Below are positions 41,274 to 53,245 of a stretch of DNA of 64,000 nt, one piece after another. Every line of letters starts with the position of its first letter. Within the stretch, counting starts at the first letter, position 1. The DNA is taken from NCBI GenBank assembly GCA_934655755.1, contig CAKUHA010000001.1, positions 248,001 through 312,000 of the forward strand, read 5' to 3'. The DNA comes from an uncultured Collinsella sp. (GTDB lineage: Bacteria; Actinomycetota; Coriobacteriia; Coriobacteriales; Coriobacteriaceae). Below the pieces are notes generated by a model. That model saw nothing but the letters and a program-made list of their open reading frames with translations, was not told the DNA's origin and ran no database searches. A program made the position numbers and the translations under genes.

Positions 41274-41303
41274 GGCGGGGCGGGGCAACTCGTTCCGCCT
41301 TTT
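41274..41303 (+). terminator. Possible terminator of the molybdenum hydroxylase operon
   Basis: GGCGGG (41274-41279) can pair with TCCGCC (41294-41299) before TTTT at 41300-41303. The stem is short, with one wobble. Confidence 0.45.
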
Positions 41304-41388
41304 GCACTCGTGGTGAGGTCGTGAGCCTAAAAACGTGTGCGTGCGCTTGCCGTTTGTATCTGCTATCATTCCTAGTCTGTGCGCTCAT

Positions 41389-41472
41389 GCGGGCGTGGCG
41401 GAATTGGTAGACGCGCCAGATTTAGGTTCTGGTGGGATTCCCGTGAAGGTTCGAGTCCTTTCGCCCGCACCA
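41389..41472 (+). tRNA. tRNA-Leu (anticodon TAG)
   Basis: An acceptor stem GCGGGCG/CGCCCGC, the D-region AATTGGTAGACGC, an anticodon stem CCAGA/TCTGG with loop TTTAGGT (TAG at 41423-41425), the long variable region of class II tRNAs, the T-arm GGTTCGAGTCC and an encoded CCA; 84 bases. Confidence 0.97.
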
Positions 41473-41562
41473 ACGCACCTGCGTCGGCTCCGGCCGTCGC
41501 GACGCTTGTTGCATAAAGGTACCAGCACCTCAGATAAGCTGGGCAGTATGAGGAGGAACGTG

Positions 41563-42861
41563 TTGAACATCACCGCTTCTGACGTCAAGGACGCCAAGCT
41601 CACCGCTACGGTCACCATCCCGGCCGCCGACGTCGACGCCGCGATCAAGAAGGCCTACAAGGACACCGCCAAGAAGTACCGCTTCCCGGGCTTCCGCGCC
41701 GGCAAGGCTCCCCGTCCGGTCATCGACTCCGCCCTGGGCGCCGAGGCTACCCTCGCTCAGGCCACCAACGACCTGATCGCCGCCAACGAGCCCGCCGTCC
41801 TCAACGAGCTGGATATCGTCCCCACCAAGAGCGGTGACTACAAGGAGCTCGACCTCGCCAAGGATCACGAGGACTACACCTACACCGTCGAGTTCTCCCT
41901 GCGTCCCGCCGCTGAGCTCTCCTCCTTCGACGCCGTCGAGATCGAGATGCCTCCCGCGGAGGTCACCGAGTCCGAGATCAACAACCAGGTCGAGATGCTC
42001 CTCAACTACCGTGCCACCTTCGAGGACGTCGAGGGTCGCGCCGTCGAGGCTGACGACTATGTGACCGTCGACCTCAAGGCCGTCGAGAACGCCGACAACT
42101 TCGCCGCCGAGGGCCGCATGCTCATCGCCGGTAGCGACAGCAACCCCGCCGAGTTCAACGAGGCCCTGATCGACGCCAACGTTGACGACGTCAAGACCGT
42201 CACCTGGACCGACGAGGTCGAGGAGGGCGAGGAGGCCGAGACCCACACCGTCGAGGTCACCGTCAAGGGCATCAAGGTCCGCAACACTCCCGAGCTCACC
42301 GACGAGCTCGTCAAGTCCGACTTCGGCTTCGACAGCATCGACGCCATGCGCGACGCCATCAAGCTCGAGATCGAGCAGGACAAGGCTTCCCGCCTCCCGG
42401 CCGAGAAGGAGAACCGTTGCGTCTCCGCTCTCGCTGAGCGCCTGCAGCTCGAGGAGATGGACGCCGACTACGAGCAGTCCGTCTTTGAGGAGCTCGGCCA
42501 GAACTTCCTGTCTAACCTCGCTGCCCGCGGCATGACCCTGGACACCTGGCTGCCCGCTTCCGGCCTGACCATGGAGCAGTTCGTCGGCGACCTGCACAAG
42601 CAGGCCAACGACGTTGCCCGTGAGTCCCTGGCTCTGGACGCCCTCGCCCGTGAGCTCAAGATCGAGGTCACCGAGGACGACATCAACGCCGAGTTCGAGA
42701 AGGCCGGCGTCAAGGACGTCGAGGCTTCCAAGGCCGAGTTCATCGCCGATGGCCGCATGCCTGCCGTCCGCGAGTCCATCCGTCGCTCCAAGGCCGTCGA
42801 CCACCTGGTCGAGAACGCCAAGGTGACCGAGGTCGACGAGACCGCCAAGGACGCTGAGTAA
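41563..42861 (+). CDS. tig: Trigger factor, ribosome-associated chaperone
   Basis: A 432-residue protein with the ribosome-binding signature FPGFRAGKAPR in the N-terminal domain, a PPIase (FKBP-like) middle domain around residues 165-240 (ADDYVTVDLKAV), and a helical acidic C-terminal chaperone domain. It binds at the ribosomal tunnel exit and assists folding. TTG at 41563 is chosen because AGGAGG lies 6 bases upstream and the product then begins M-N-I-T; GTG 41560 is the alternative. It heads the tig-clpP-clpX group, a common order. Confidence 0.93.
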   Translation: MNITASDVKDAKLTATVTIPAADVDAAIKKAYKDTAKKYRFPGFRAGKAPRPVIDSALGAEATLAQATNDLIAANEPAVLNELDIVPTKSGDYKELDLAKDHEDYTYTVEFSLRPAAELSSFDAVEIEMPPAEVTESEINNQVEMLLNYRATFEDVEGRAVEADDYVTVDLKAVENADNFAAEGRMLIAGSDSNPAEFNEALIDANVDDVKTVTWTDEVEEGEEAETHTVEVTVKGIKVRNTPELTDELVKSDFGFDSIDAMRDAIKLEIEQDKASRLPAEKENRCVSALAERLQLEEMDADYEQSVFEELGQNFLSNLAARGMTLDTWLPASGLTMEQFVGDLHKQANDVARESLALDALARELKIEVTEDDINAEFEKAGVKDVEASKAEFIADGRMPAVRESIRRSKAVDHLVENAKVTEVDETAKDAE

Positions 42862-42937
42862 TTCTCGCCACCTTTCCCGCGAGCGCATGCATGCGCCCGT
42901 GATGGGGTAAAGTTATAAACCGGTTATCCGGTTGCTT

Positions 42938-42980
42938 CGTACGGTGCCAGCCAATGCATAGCATGCGGGCACCGTACGTT
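42938..42980 (+). terminator. Hairpin between tig and clpP
   Basis: CGTACGGTGCC (42938-42948) pairs perfectly with GGCACCGTACG (42968-42978), followed by TTTGTCT. It is likely a terminator for tig with some read-through, since clpP starts 45 bases later. Confidence 0.65.
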
Positions 42981-43023
42981 TGTCTAGAACCAATATTGGT
43001 CCGTAAGAGAAATGGAGATGCGT

Positions 43024-43644
43024 ATGATCGCTAAGTTCGATTCCGCCCTCGTGCCATACGTTATCGAGCAGACGCCGCGCGGCGAGCGCAGCTACGATAT
43101 CTATTCGCGCCTGCTCAACGACCGCATCATCTTCTTGGGCGAGGAGATCAACTCCGTCAGCGCCAACCTGGTCGTTGCCCAGCTGCTGCATCTTGAGAGC
43201 CAGGATGCCGAGAAGGATATCTCGCTCTACATCAATTCGCCCGGCGGCGAGGTCTACTCCGGTCTGGCGATTCTGGACACCATGAACTTCATCAAGCCGC
43301 AGGTCTCCACCATCTGCGTCGGTATGGCCGCGTCCATGGCCGCCGTGCTGCTTTCGGCCGGTGCCAAGGGCAAGCGCTTCTGCCTGCCGCACTCCAAGGT
43401 CATGATTCACCAGCCCAGTGGCGGTGCTCAGGGCCAGCAGACCGAGATCGAGATCGTTGCCGAGGAAATCAAGAAGACGCGTCGCGAGCTCAACCAGATC
43501 CTGTCCGACGCCTCGGGGCAGCCGATCGAGAAGGTCCAGGCCGATACCGAGCGCGACAACTACCTGACCGCCGCCGAGGCGCTCGACTACGGCCTGATCG
43601 ACCGTATCGTCACCTCGCGCGATCTCGCCGCGAAGGACGCCTAG
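43024..43644 (+). CDS. clpP: ATP-dependent Clp protease proteolytic subunit
   Basis: A 206-residue serine protease that forms tetradecameric rings with ClpX. The catalytic Ser lies in GMAASMAAV, the His in [10 protein letters not shown], and the Asp in the family position later; [12 protein letters not shown] and a GGAQGQ stretch are typical. Three in-frame ATGs lie at 43012, 43018 and 43024; the last has GGAG well spaced and gives a start like other ClpP proteins. It precedes clpX by one base. Confidence 0.95.
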   Translation: MIAKFDSALVPYVIEQTPRGERSYDIYSRLLNDRIIFLGEEINSVSANLVVAQLLHLESQDAEKDISLYINSPGGEVYSGLAILDTMNFIKPQVSTICVGMAASMAAVLLSAGAKGKRFCLPHSKVMIHQPSGGAQGQQTEIEIVAEEIKKTRRELNQILSDASGQPIEKVQADTERDNYLTAAEALDYGLIDRIVTSRDLAAKDA

Positions 43645-43645
43645 G

Positions 43646-45052
43646 ATGGCAGGTAACATGCAGGACAACTTTGACGAGAACGGCAACCCCATCCGCTGCT
43701 CTTTCTGCGGTAAAGAGCAGGGCCAGGTCCGTCGCCTCGTAAAGGGCCCGACCAACATCTTTATCTGCGACGAGTGCGTCGCCGCTTGCTCCGAGATTTT
43801 GGAGGAGTCGCTGGCTTCGGACTTTATGGACGCAGCCCGCAACGGTAATCTTCCGGGTTTCCTCAACGACCATGGTCAGGCTGCGTCGCAGCCCGCCGTT
43901 GATCCCGAGACCGAGGGCTTTGAGCTCGAGGACGACCGTCAGGTCATTACGCACGTGCCGACGCCGCACGAGATCTATGACGAGCTTTCGGCCTATGTTA
44001 TGGGCCAGGAGGACGCCAAGCGCGCCATGTCGGTGGCCGTGTACAACCACTACCGCCGCGTGATCGAGGGCGGTGCCGCGGTGTCCGCCTTTGACGGCGG
44101 CATGGGCGCCCAGTTCGATGACGATATGGACGAGGTGGAGCTCGCCAAGTCCAACATTCTGTTGCTTGGTCCCACCGGTACCGGTAAGACGCTGCTGGCC
44201 CAGACGCTCGCGCGCATCCTCGAGGTGCCGTTTGCCATCGCCGACGCCACCGCGCTTACCGAGGCCGGCTACGTGGGCGAGGACGTGGAGAACATCCTGC
44301 TCAAGCTCATCAACGCCGCCGATGGCGACATTGAGCGCGCGCAGGTGGGCATCATCTACGTGGACGAGATCGATAAGATCGCCCGCAAGGCCGAGAACCT
44401 CTCCATTACCCGCGATGTTTCGGGCGAGGGTGTTCAGCAGGCACTGCTCAAGATTCTTGAGGGCACGGTGGCCAGCGTTCCGCCCACCGGCGGCCGCAAG
44501 CATCCCCAGCAGGAACTGCTGCAGATCGACACGACGAACATCCTGTTCATCTGCGGCGGTGCCTTCGTTGGCCTGGACAAGATCATCGCCGACCGCGTGG
44601 GCAACAAGGGTGTGGGCTTTAACTCCGAGATCGCCGGCCCCACCTCGGTCGACGAGAACGACCTGCTGCGCCAGGTGCTTCCGCAGGACCTCAACGCCTT
44701 TGGCATGATCCCCGAGTTCGTGGGTCGTACGCCCGTCGTCACCCAGACGCAGGCGCTCGACGAGGACGATTTGGTGTCTATCCTGACCGAGCCCAAGAAC
44801 GCCGTGGTGCGCCAGTACCGCAAGATGTTCCAGCTCGAGGACGTTGAGCTTGAGTTTGAGGACGAGGCCCTGCACGAGATCGCCCGCATGGCGCTCGCCC
44901 GCAAGACCGGTGCCCGCGGCCTGCGCGCCATCTGCGAGGACGTGCTGCAGCAGACGATGTTCGACCTCCCCAGCGAGGAAGGCGTAGCCAAGGTCGTCGT
45001 AACCGAAGCAGCGGTTAAGGGCGAAGATCAGCCCCTGCGCATCTACGGTTAA
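43646..45052 (+). CDS. clpX: ATP-dependent Clp protease ATP-binding subunit ClpX
   Basis: A 468-residue AAA+ unfoldase that feeds proteins to ClpP. The N-terminal zinc-binding domain has CSFCGK and CDECV. The ATPase core shows Walker [11 protein letters not shown], Walker [10 protein letters not shown], and the IGF-like tripeptide loop region for ClpP docking ([10 protein letters not shown]). It is slightly longer than E. coli ClpX because of a longer linker after the zinc domain and an insert near residue 145. It is co-transcribed with clpP. Confidence 0.95.
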   Translation: MAGNMQDNFDENGNPIRCSFCGKEQGQVRRLVKGPTNIFICDECVAACSEILEESLASDFMDAARNGNLPGFLNDHGQAASQPAVDPETEGFELEDDRQVITHVPTPHEIYDELSAYVMGQEDAKRAMSVAVYNHYRRVIEGGAAVSAFDGGMGAQFDDDMDEVELAKSNILLLGPTGTGKTLLAQTLARILEVPFAIADATALTEAGYVGEDVENILLKLINAADGDIERAQVGIIYVDEIDKIARKAENLSITRDVSGEGVQQALLKILEGTVASVPPTGGRKHPQQELLQIDTTNILFICGGAFVGLDKIIADRVGNKGVGFNSEIAGPTSVDENDLLRQVLPQDLNAFGMIPEFVGRTPVVTQTQALDEDDLVSILTEPKNAVVRQYRKMFQLEDVELEFEDEALHEIARMALARKTGARGLRAICEDVLQQTMFDLPSEEGVAKVVVTEAAVKGEDQPLRIYG

Positions 45053-45073
45053 ACCTGCCTAAAACGTGTTTGC

Positions 45074-45110
45074 AAATAGCCTCCGGCCGCCCGCGGTCGG
45101 AGGCTATTTT
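45074..45110 (+). terminator. Terminator after clpX
   Basis: A 16-bp stem (AAATAGCCTCCGGCCG with CGGTCGGAGGCTATTTT, one wobble) with a tiny loop, ending in TTTT. Confidence 0.9.
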
Positions 45111-45204
45111 ATAGATACGCAATAACCCCAACTACCTGTGTTATTCTGTGTGTTTGTTTAAAGTCTCAGCGAAGTCCTATCAGACTGAAGTAATCGATAC
45201 CTAA

Positions 45205-45319
45205 GGGGAGGAATGTAGGCCCGATTTTCGTAGATTCCGCACGAGCCGAAGACCACTTAATGTGGTCTTCGTGCGAGCCAGGACTTGACCGAGCGAAAAT
45301 CGGGCCTACATTCCTCCCC
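45205..45319. repeat. Family C nested palindrome upstream of valS
   Basis: Perfect 26-base outer arms (45205-45230 and 45294-45319) contain GAATGTAGGCCCGATTTTCG. Inside lies a core of about 50 bases with the hairpin GAAGACCACTTAATGTGGTCTTC. The element ends 20 bases before the valS start. The core recurs inverted at 48093-48130, where the outer arms have a wholly different sequence. Confidence 0.92.
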
Positions 45320-45339
45320 GGTGGGCAAGGGAGAGATAT

Positions 45340-48036
<2,697 letters not shown>

Positions 48037-48052
48037 GGTTTACTCGGGGGCG

Positions 48053-48158
48053 CGGTTTGGGGCATTGCTCGCTACTGCGGACAGTCCTGCTCGCACGAAG
48101 GCCACATTAAGTGGCCTTCGGCTCGTGCGGAACTTGTATCGAGCAAAGCCCCAAACCG
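48053..48158. repeat. Family C nested palindrome downstream of valS
   Basis: Outer arms CGGTTTGGGGCATTGCTCG (48053-48071) and CGAGCAAAGCCCCAAACCG (48140-48158) enclose the core 48093-48130. Read on the minus strand, the core matches that of the upstream copy, apart from paired changes that keep the inner stem (G-C for A-T). It may serve as the valS terminator. Confidence 0.92.
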
Positions 48159-48315
48159 TTCCCAGTTCGTTTACGGGGTTGTCTTTGCCTGGCAAGTAAG
48201 GGCCACTGGGTTGTGGCCTTGATTCTGCTGCAAAGCGGTGTTTGGCTGATATTTTGAATGGGAGGGGCTCGTTGTTGATTACGGGCCTCTTTTTATGTTG
48301 AGGGGACTTTGGTTT

Positions 48316-49659
48316 ATGCCTAAGCGTTCGGGGTCGTATTCGGTGCCGTTCTCGTTTGATTTGCTTTCGTTTGGTGAGGCTGTGGGGCTGGCTGCTGATA
48401 CGGGGCGGATTTCTGGGGATGCTGGGCCGTTGTTGGAGACGGTTGTCGATATGCTCGATGAGCTGGGGCGCCCGGACGAGTATTTTGATTGCATTCAGGT
48501 TGCCGGTACCAATGGCAAGACTTCGACCACGCGTTTCTCGGCTGCCATTCTTCGTGGCGAGGGGTTAAAGACCGCGCTGTATACGTCGCCGCAGCTTGTG
48601 CGCTATCCCGAGCGCATGGAGGTCGACGGGCGCGTTGTGAGTGACGATGCGTTTGCCCGTGGCGTTTCTGCCGCCGTTGAGGCGGGGCGTCGTGTGAATG
48701 CTCATCGTCTGGCCGCAGGGGAGCGTGCGTACACCATTACACCGTTTGACCTGCTAACGGCTGCCGCGCTGGTGGTGTTTGCCGAGGCTGCGGTGGATGT
48801 TGCCGTGCTCGAGGTCGGTATGGGCGGACGTTGGGACGCGACGAGTGCGACCGATCCTGTCGCCGTAGCCATTACGGGTATCGGGCTCGATCACACGCGC
48901 ATTCTGGGCGACACGCTCGAGGCCATTGCCGGGGAGAAGGCCGCAGTCATTAAGCCCGGACGCCTGGTTGTTTTGGGCGAGGGCACGCATGAGGCGAGCG
49001 TTCAACGCGTGATGGATGCCCGTTGCCGCGAGTGCGGCGTTGTGCCGCTGGTGGTGAGCCATGCCACGACCAAGGTGCCGGCGCACGTGGGCGATACGGT
49101 GGAATTCAGCTGCACCACGCCGCGCGCGATCTATACCTCGAGTATGGTTAAGCCGGCGTATCAGCCGCAGAATGCTGCGTGCGCGATCATGCTGTGCGAG
49201 GGGTACTTGGGCCACGAACTGGACCATGATGCGCTCGATGCTTCGCTTATGGGCTGCCCCACGCCGGGTCGCTTTGATGTGCTGGGAACCGATCCGCTCA
49301 AGCTGATTGATGCCTGCCATAACCCTCAGAGTTGCGAGAACTTTGTGAGCGCGCTGGATGAAATCGATCCGTGCGTAGAGAATCGCCCCACGCTGCTGTG
49401 TGCCGCGCTAGCCGACAAGGACGTGGCGGGTATCGTCGATGTGCTGATTCCTGCCTTCCCGCGCGTGGTCGTGACCCAGACCGATTCCGATCGCGCCCTG
49501 CCGGCAGAGGAGCTCGCCGCGCTGGTGGATGCCGACAAGCTCGCGGGCGTATACCCCAGCGTATCCGAGGCCCTCGCGGCCTTCGATGCCGCCAGTGAGC
49601 CCTTTGTGGCAGCCGGCACCATCACCCTAGCCGGCGAAGTAGCCGGCCTCCTGCGCTAA
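48316..49659 (+). CDS. folC: Bifunctional folylpolyglutamate / dihydrofolate synthase
   Basis: A 447-residue Mur-ligase-like enzyme that adds glutamate to folates (and may couple dihydropteroate with glutamate). The P-loop is VAGTNGKTSTTRF; VLEVGMGGRWDATSATDP and a later GLDHTRILGDT follow the FolC pattern; the C-terminal ligase domain includes DACHNPQS. The ATG at 48316 has GAGGGG about 10 bases upstream; an ATG at 48295 lacks a ribosome-binding site. It follows valS, as in many gram-positive genomes. Confidence 0.92.
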   Translation: MPKRSGSYSVPFSFDLLSFGEAVGLAADTGRISGDAGPLLETVVDMLDELGRPDEYFDCIQVAGTNGKTSTTRFSAAILRGEGLKTALYTSPQLVRYPERMEVDGRVVSDDAFARGVSAAVEAGRRVNAHRLAAGERAYTITPFDLLTAAALVVFAEAAVDVAVLEVGMGGRWDATSATDPVAVAITGIGLDHTRILGDTLEAIAGEKAAVIKPGRLVVLGEGTHEASVQRVMDARCRECGVVPLVVSHATTKVPAHVGDTVEFSCTTPRAIYTSSMVKPAYQPQNAACAIMLCEGYLGHELDHDALDASLMGCPTPGRFDVLGTDPLKLIDACHNPQSCENFVSALDEIDPCVENRPTLLCAALADKDVAGIVDVLIPAFPRVVVTQTDSDRALPAEELAALVDADKLAGVYPSVSEALAAFDAASEPFVAAGTITLAGEVAGLLR

Positions 49660-49682
49660 ATCCGCGGGCGGCGAGGACCTGT

Positions 49683-49844
49683 CGCCACGAAATGGGCCCA
49701 TCTACTACGTTTTGGCGACTACCCTCGACCACACGGGAAATCGTGAAATCAAAACCGCAGGTAGAGGGCTTGCCGATTTTCAAAAAAGACCCGCATGGTC
49801 GACCCATGCGGGTTAAACGTAGTAGATAGGCCGTTTTCGTGGCG
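49683..49844. repeat. Family F nested palindrome after folC
   Basis: Outer arms CGCCACGAAA with TTTTCGTGGCG, and ATCTACTACGTTT (49700-49712) with AAACGTAGTAGAT (49815-49827). Inside are the strip AAAACCGCAGGTAGAGGGC (49751-49769) and a further hairpin GACCCGCATGG-TCGA-CCCATGCGGGTT. The strip recurs exactly at 51201-51219 within other arms. Confidence 0.85.
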
Positions 49845-49857
49845 CGGCCTTGGCGGG

Positions 49858-49889
49858 ATGCGGCAAGGGGGCAGTCCCTTTGCTGCATT
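49858..49889. repeat. Short hairpin element with GGGCAGTCCC core (second copy)
   Basis: ATGCGGCAAGG-GCAGTCCCTTTGCTGCAT closely resembles the element at 4693-4723. It lies just beyond the stop codon of the minus-strand peptidase gene. Confidence 0.65.
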
Positions 49890-49891
49890 TG

Positions 49892-50980
49892 CTAGTCCAG
49901 GCGGGCCGGATCGTGGGGGTAGGCGTTGAGGATCTCGACGCCGGATTCGGTGACCAGGGCCAAGTCTTCGATGCGGACGCCGGTGCGGCCGGGGAGATAG
50001 ATGCCCGGCTCGATGGAGAAGGTCATCCCCGGCTCAATCACCTGTTCGTTGACGAGCGAGACATCGCCCGGCTCGTGGTCCTGCAGACCGATCGAGTGGC
50101 CCAAGCGGTGCGTAAAGTACTTACCGTAGCCCGCGTTCTCAATCACGTCGCGCGCGGCGCGGTCTAGGTCGCACATGCGTGCGCCCGGCGCGATGAGCGC
50201 CTCGGCCGCCTCGTTGGCACGGCGCACAATGTCGTAGATGCGCGTCGTTTCTTCGTCCGGCTCACCCCAAAAGAACGTGCGCGTCATGTCCGAGCAGTAG
50301 TTGCGATAGCGGCCGCCGATGTCGAACAGCACCACATCGCCGCGCTTGAGCATAGTGTCGTCGGGCTCGTGATGCGGGTCGCCGGCGTTTGCTCCAAAGC
50401 TTACGATGGGCGGGAAGCTAAAGCCCTCGCAGTCGTGCTTGCGATACAGGCCGAGCATCTGGTCGGCGATCTCGCGCTCCGTCGCGCCTTCGTGGACGTG
50501 CTTGATCGCGTCGGCCATCACGGCGTCGTTGGCGGCCGAGGACACGCGCATGAGCTCCTGCTCGGCAGCGTCTTTGTAGGTGCGTGCCGCGGTGACGGCA
50601 AAGTCGCCAAGGAAGAACTCGCTCGCGGCATGGCGCTCAATGAGGGGCATCAAAAAGCCGGAGCGCATGACGGTGTCGATGCCGAGCGGCTTGGTCGGAT
50701 CGACCTCGCGCGCGATGGCATCGGCCACGACGTCGGTATCGGAGTGGTATGCCACGCGGGCATTGTCGTACTCCGGCAGCTGGTGCAGAGCGTTGACTAG
50801 GATCACCGGCTCGGCGTCGCGTGCGAGCAGCACGCCGCAAAAGCGCTCGAACATGTCGGCATAAAAGCCGGTCAGGTAATAAATCGACCACGGGTCATTT
50901 ACAAGCAACTGCGCGCCGGGGTGCTGAGCCTCGAGCGCATCGAGCACGCGCGCCACACGCTGGTCATCGACATGTGCCAT
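49892..50980 (-). CDS. M24 family metallopeptidase (Xaa-Pro dipeptidase / aminopeptidase P-like)
   Basis: A 362-residue two-domain enzyme: an N-terminal creatinase-like domain (LVNDPWSIYYLTGF) and the pita-bread catalytic domain. The five metal ligands are visible: Asp in LFDIGG, Asp in YCSDMTR, His in HRLGHSIGL, Glu in SIEPGIYL and Glu in RIEDLAL. It would remove residues before proline from peptides. The ATG at 50980 is chosen because AAAGGAT lies upstream on the minus strand; the longer frame has no such site. It stands alone on this strand. Confidence 0.88.
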   Translation of the reverse strand: MAHVDDQRVARVLDALEAQHPGAQLLVNDPWSIYYLTGFYADMFERFCGVLLARDAEPVILVNALHQLPEYDNARVAYHSDTDVVADAIAREVDPTKPLGIDTVMRSGFLMPLIERHAASEFFLGDFAVTAARTYKDAAEQELMRVSSAANDAVMADAIKHVHEGATEREIADQMLGLYRKHDCEGFSFPPIVSFGANAGDPHHEPDDTMLKRGDVVLFDIGGRYRNYCSDMTRTFFWGEPDEETTRIYDIVRRANEAAEALIAPGARMCDLDRAARDVIENAGYGKYFTHRLGHSIGLQDHEPGDVSLVNEQVIEPGMTFSIEPGIYLPGRTGVRIEDLALVTESGVEILNAYPHDPARLD

Positions 50981-51084
50981 GAAACATCCTTTCGCTAGGG
51001 TGCCACCATGGTATCCCATGCCCGGCACATGGGGACGTTCCTTTTATGCCGGCACTTTGGGACACTCCTTGGCATGGTTTTTCT

Positions 51085-51122
51085 GGGACGGAAGGCGAAA
51101 TTAGCCAAAAGAGCACCGTCCC
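51085..51122. repeat. Family B fragment
   Basis: GGGACGG (51085-51091) pairs with CCGTCCC (51116-51122). The inner sequence TTAGCC and the flanks resemble the ends of the long palindrome at 34334-34440. Confidence 0.55.
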
Positions 51123-51151
51123 AAATGAGCTGGTTTCAAAAGTATGGCGGA

Positions 51152-51275
51152 TTACGGGGCTGGATTGTACTTGGCTGACCCTGGCTGAAATAGCGAAAAT
51201 AAAACCGCAGGTAGAGGGCCTGGTGAAAATCGAAAATGGTCGGTGTGGTTGGTGGTTATCGATTTAGCCCCGTAA
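51152..51275. repeat. Family F nested palindrome, second copy
   Basis: Arms TTACGGGGCT (51152-51161) and AGCCCCGTAA (51266-51275) enclose the exact 19-base strip AAAACCGCAGGTAGAGGGC (51201-51219) shared with 49751-49769. The arms are unrelated to those of the first copy. Confidence 0.7.
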
Positions 51276-51335
51276 ACCGGGGTAGTTTTGAAAATGGCAT
51301 TAATCGAGTGACAGCCAAATACACGATCCCCAAAG

Positions 51336-51402
51336 AAATTGCGGTGGAATAGTTCCTGGATGCCGGGGTTTGGCGGAAATCAGGAACTATTTCACCGCAA
51401 CT
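51336..51402. repeat. Family A palindromic repeat, copy 4
   Basis: Arms 51336-51358 and 51381-51402 carry TTGCGGTGGAATA and GTTCCTG, followed by GAGGAGGGGATGGGG as in copy 2. The 480-base gap 50981-51461 consists largely of repeat families A, B and F and shows no credible gene. Confidence 0.85.
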
Positions 51403-51425
51403 GAGGAGGGGATGGGGTTGATGGT

Positions 51426-51460
51426 GGGGTAGCTAAAATAGCCCCGTCCTAAAATGACTG
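51426..51460. repeat. Family B half element
   Basis: GGGGTAGCTAAAATAGCCCC followed by GTCCTAAAATGACT matches the right arm of the palindrome at 34402-34440. The matching left arm is absent. It abuts the stop codon of the minus-strand gene that ends at 51462. Confidence 0.65.
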
Positions 51461-51461
51461 G

Positions 51462-51860
51462 CTAGGCCGGGTCGATGTCCATGCTGGCGACTAGGTCGAT
51501 GTTGGTGTCTAGGAGGTTGGGGAGGATCACGTCGCCCATGTGAATGGGGGCGTTGACGACCAGCCCGCGGATGAGGGCCATGGCTTGGGCATGGAGTTCG
51601 AGTGGAATGGCATCGGCCGTGCGGACCGGCAGCAGGGCCTCGTCGCCGCCGGAGACGGCCACGGTGGTGGTGAGCACGCGCATGGGGCAGGTGAGCTCCT
51701 GATGCGCAAACTTATCGCCGCGCGGGCAGCTGTTGCCGGTTACGGAGCGCACCGCCGCTACGTGGCCATCGGCGTCGCGCTCGACCTCCGCGGTCAGGAG
51801 GCATTCGGACGGGCAGGTTGTGCAGTTGAACTGCAGCGTCTCGATCATGTTGTCGCTCAT
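51462..51860 (-). CDS. DUF1667 domain-containing protein
   Basis: A 132-residue protein with four cysteines in CTTCPSEC, NSCPRG and LTCPMR, likely binding an Fe-S cluster or metal, as expected for DUF1667. The family is usually encoded with FAD oxidoreductases of the glycerol-3-phosphate type, and here the oxidoreductase gene ends 5 bases upstream on the same strand. The ATG at 51860 gives the family's usual length; longer frames lie within the neighbour's gene. Confidence 0.82.
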   Translation of the reverse strand: MSDNMIETLQFNCTTCPSECLLTAEVERDADGHVAAVRSVTGNSCPRGDKFAHQELTCPMRVLTTTVAVSGGDEALLPVRTADAIPLELHAQAMALIRGLVVNAPIHMGDVILPNLLDTNIDLVASMDIDPA

Positions 51861-51864
51861 GGCC

Positions 51865-53244
51865 TTACGCCTCCTCGATGGGGTCAACGGACAGGATAAT
51901 CTCGCCGGCACCCAGGTCGAGTGCTTGCTGGATGACCTTCGCCGGCAGCGGGAAACCTTCCATGACGCTCGGCTTAAATGCACGGATCTTACCGGCGAAC
52001 AGTTCCTCGCCGTTAGCCAGGATACGCACGCGGGCGGTATCGACTGGTCGGCGTACGCGGAAGTTGAGTTTAGTGAGCCCGACGGTCGTAATACGGCCCG
52101 GCAGTGCGTAGCCTGCGATGCCGGCGGGGGAGACCGTGAGCTCGCAGCCCGCGTCCGCCACTCCCGCCGCGGTGCCGGCAACCCCTAACGCGTACGCCGC
52201 CGCAGCCGCGCCGGCGCGCTCTGACTCGGTCGTCACGTTGTCGGCCAGATCGTGCACGTGCAGAACGTTGCCGCAGGCAAAGATGCCCGGCACGCCTGTC
52301 TGCAGGCTCTGGTCCACCACAGCGCCGCGCGTGCGTGGGTCCAATTCAACGCCGGCGCCCACCGAAAGCTCGTTCTCGGGAATCAATCCCACCGAAAGCA
52401 ACAATGTGTCGCATGGAACAATGCGCTCGGTCCCCGGAATGGGGGCAAGGTGCTCGTCGACTCGGCTGACCTCGACGGCCTCCACGCGGTCGTGCCCGGT
52501 CACACGCGTGACGGTAGTCGACAGATGAAGCGGAATGCCAAAATCGTCCAGGCAATTCTTCACATTGCGGCGCAAGCCGTTGGCGTACGGCATGAGCTCG
52601 TACACGCCCTCGACCGAAATGCCCTCGAGCGTGCAGCGGCGCGCCATGATGAGCCCGATATCACCCGAACCCAAAATGACGGCGCGCGAGCCGGGCTTGA
52701 GGTTTTCGATATTGATGTATCGCTGCGCCAAGCCGGCCGTAAACACGCCGGCGGGACGGCTGCCGGGAATCTTGATCTCGCTGCGCGTGCGTTCGCGGCA
52801 ACCCATGGCAAGAACGACGGCGCGCCCGGTGAGCTGCAGCATGCCGGTCGGGCTCATGAGCGTGACGGTGTGGACGGCGGCGTCGCTCGCACCTTGGGTG
52901 TCCGAGTCCCCGTCAATCCCGATCACCATGCTGTCCAAGAACAGCGCGATGTCGGTCGTGCACACCTGGTCGATAAACCGCTGCGCGTATTCTGGGCCGG
53001 TGAGTTCCTGCTTAAAGTGCGACAGACCAAAGCCCGGGTGGATGCACTGGCGGAGGATTCCCCCCAGGTGCTTCTCGCGCTCTACGATGGCCACGTGCGC
53101 GCCGGCCTTGTGCGCGGCAAGTGCTGCCGCCATGCCGGCAGGTCCGCCGCCGATGACAACCACGTCGAAGGCCTGCGTCGGCACGGCGCCCGCGGCAGCA
53201 ATCTCGGCGTCGCGTCCAGCGTCCATCTCGATATCCGTCGCCAT
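51865..53244 (-). CDS. NAD(P)/FAD-dependent oxidoreductase (class II pyridine nucleotide-disulfide type)
   Basis: A 459-residue flavoprotein with an N-terminal dinucleotide fold (VVVIGGGPAGMAAALAAHKAG, residues 28-48), a second NAD(P)-type fold (VILGSGDIGLIMARR, near 190) and a late FAD-contact (GIFACGNVLHVHDL). No redox-active CxxxxC pair is visible; LRQCIHPGFG is the family's equivalent. It lies between the GlpA-like gene and DUF1667. The trio may oxidise glycerol-3-phosphate or a similar 2-hydroxy compound anaerobically. Confidence 0.85.
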   Translation of the reverse strand: MATDIEMDAGRDAEIAAAGAVPTQAFDVVVIGGGPAGMAAALAAHKAGAHVAIVEREKHLGGILRQCIHPGFGLSHFKQELTGPEYAQRFIDQVCTTDIALFLDSMVIGIDGDSDTQGASDAAVHTVTLMSPTGMLQLTGRAVVLAMGCRERTRSEIKIPGSRPAGVFTAGLAQRYINIENLKPGSRAVILGSGDIGLIMARRCTLEGISVEGVYELMPYANGLRRNVKNCLDDFGIPLHLSTTVTRVTGHDRVEAVEVSRVDEHLAPIPGTERIVPCDTLLLSVGLIPENELSVGAGVELDPRTRGAVVDQSLQTGVPGIFACGNVLHVHDLADNVTTESERAGAAAAAYALGVAGTAAGVADAGCELTVSPAGIAGYALPGRITTVGLTKLNFRVRRPVDTARVRILANGEELFAGKIRAFKPSVMEGFPLPAKVIQQALDLGAGEIILSVDPIEEA

Positions 53245-53245
53245 T

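Noticed and set aside
41530-42888. Minus-strand frame of 452 codons opposite tig
   Set aside because: Leu/Gly/Val-rich antisense shadow of a certain gene.
45111-45339. T-box riboswitch before valS
   Set aside because: No specifier loop or T-box bulge sequence; the palindrome here has a copy after the gene too, which points to a dispersed element.
51046-51267. 73-codon plus-strand frame
   Set aside because: Made of repeat families B and F; no ribosome-binding site or family resemblance.
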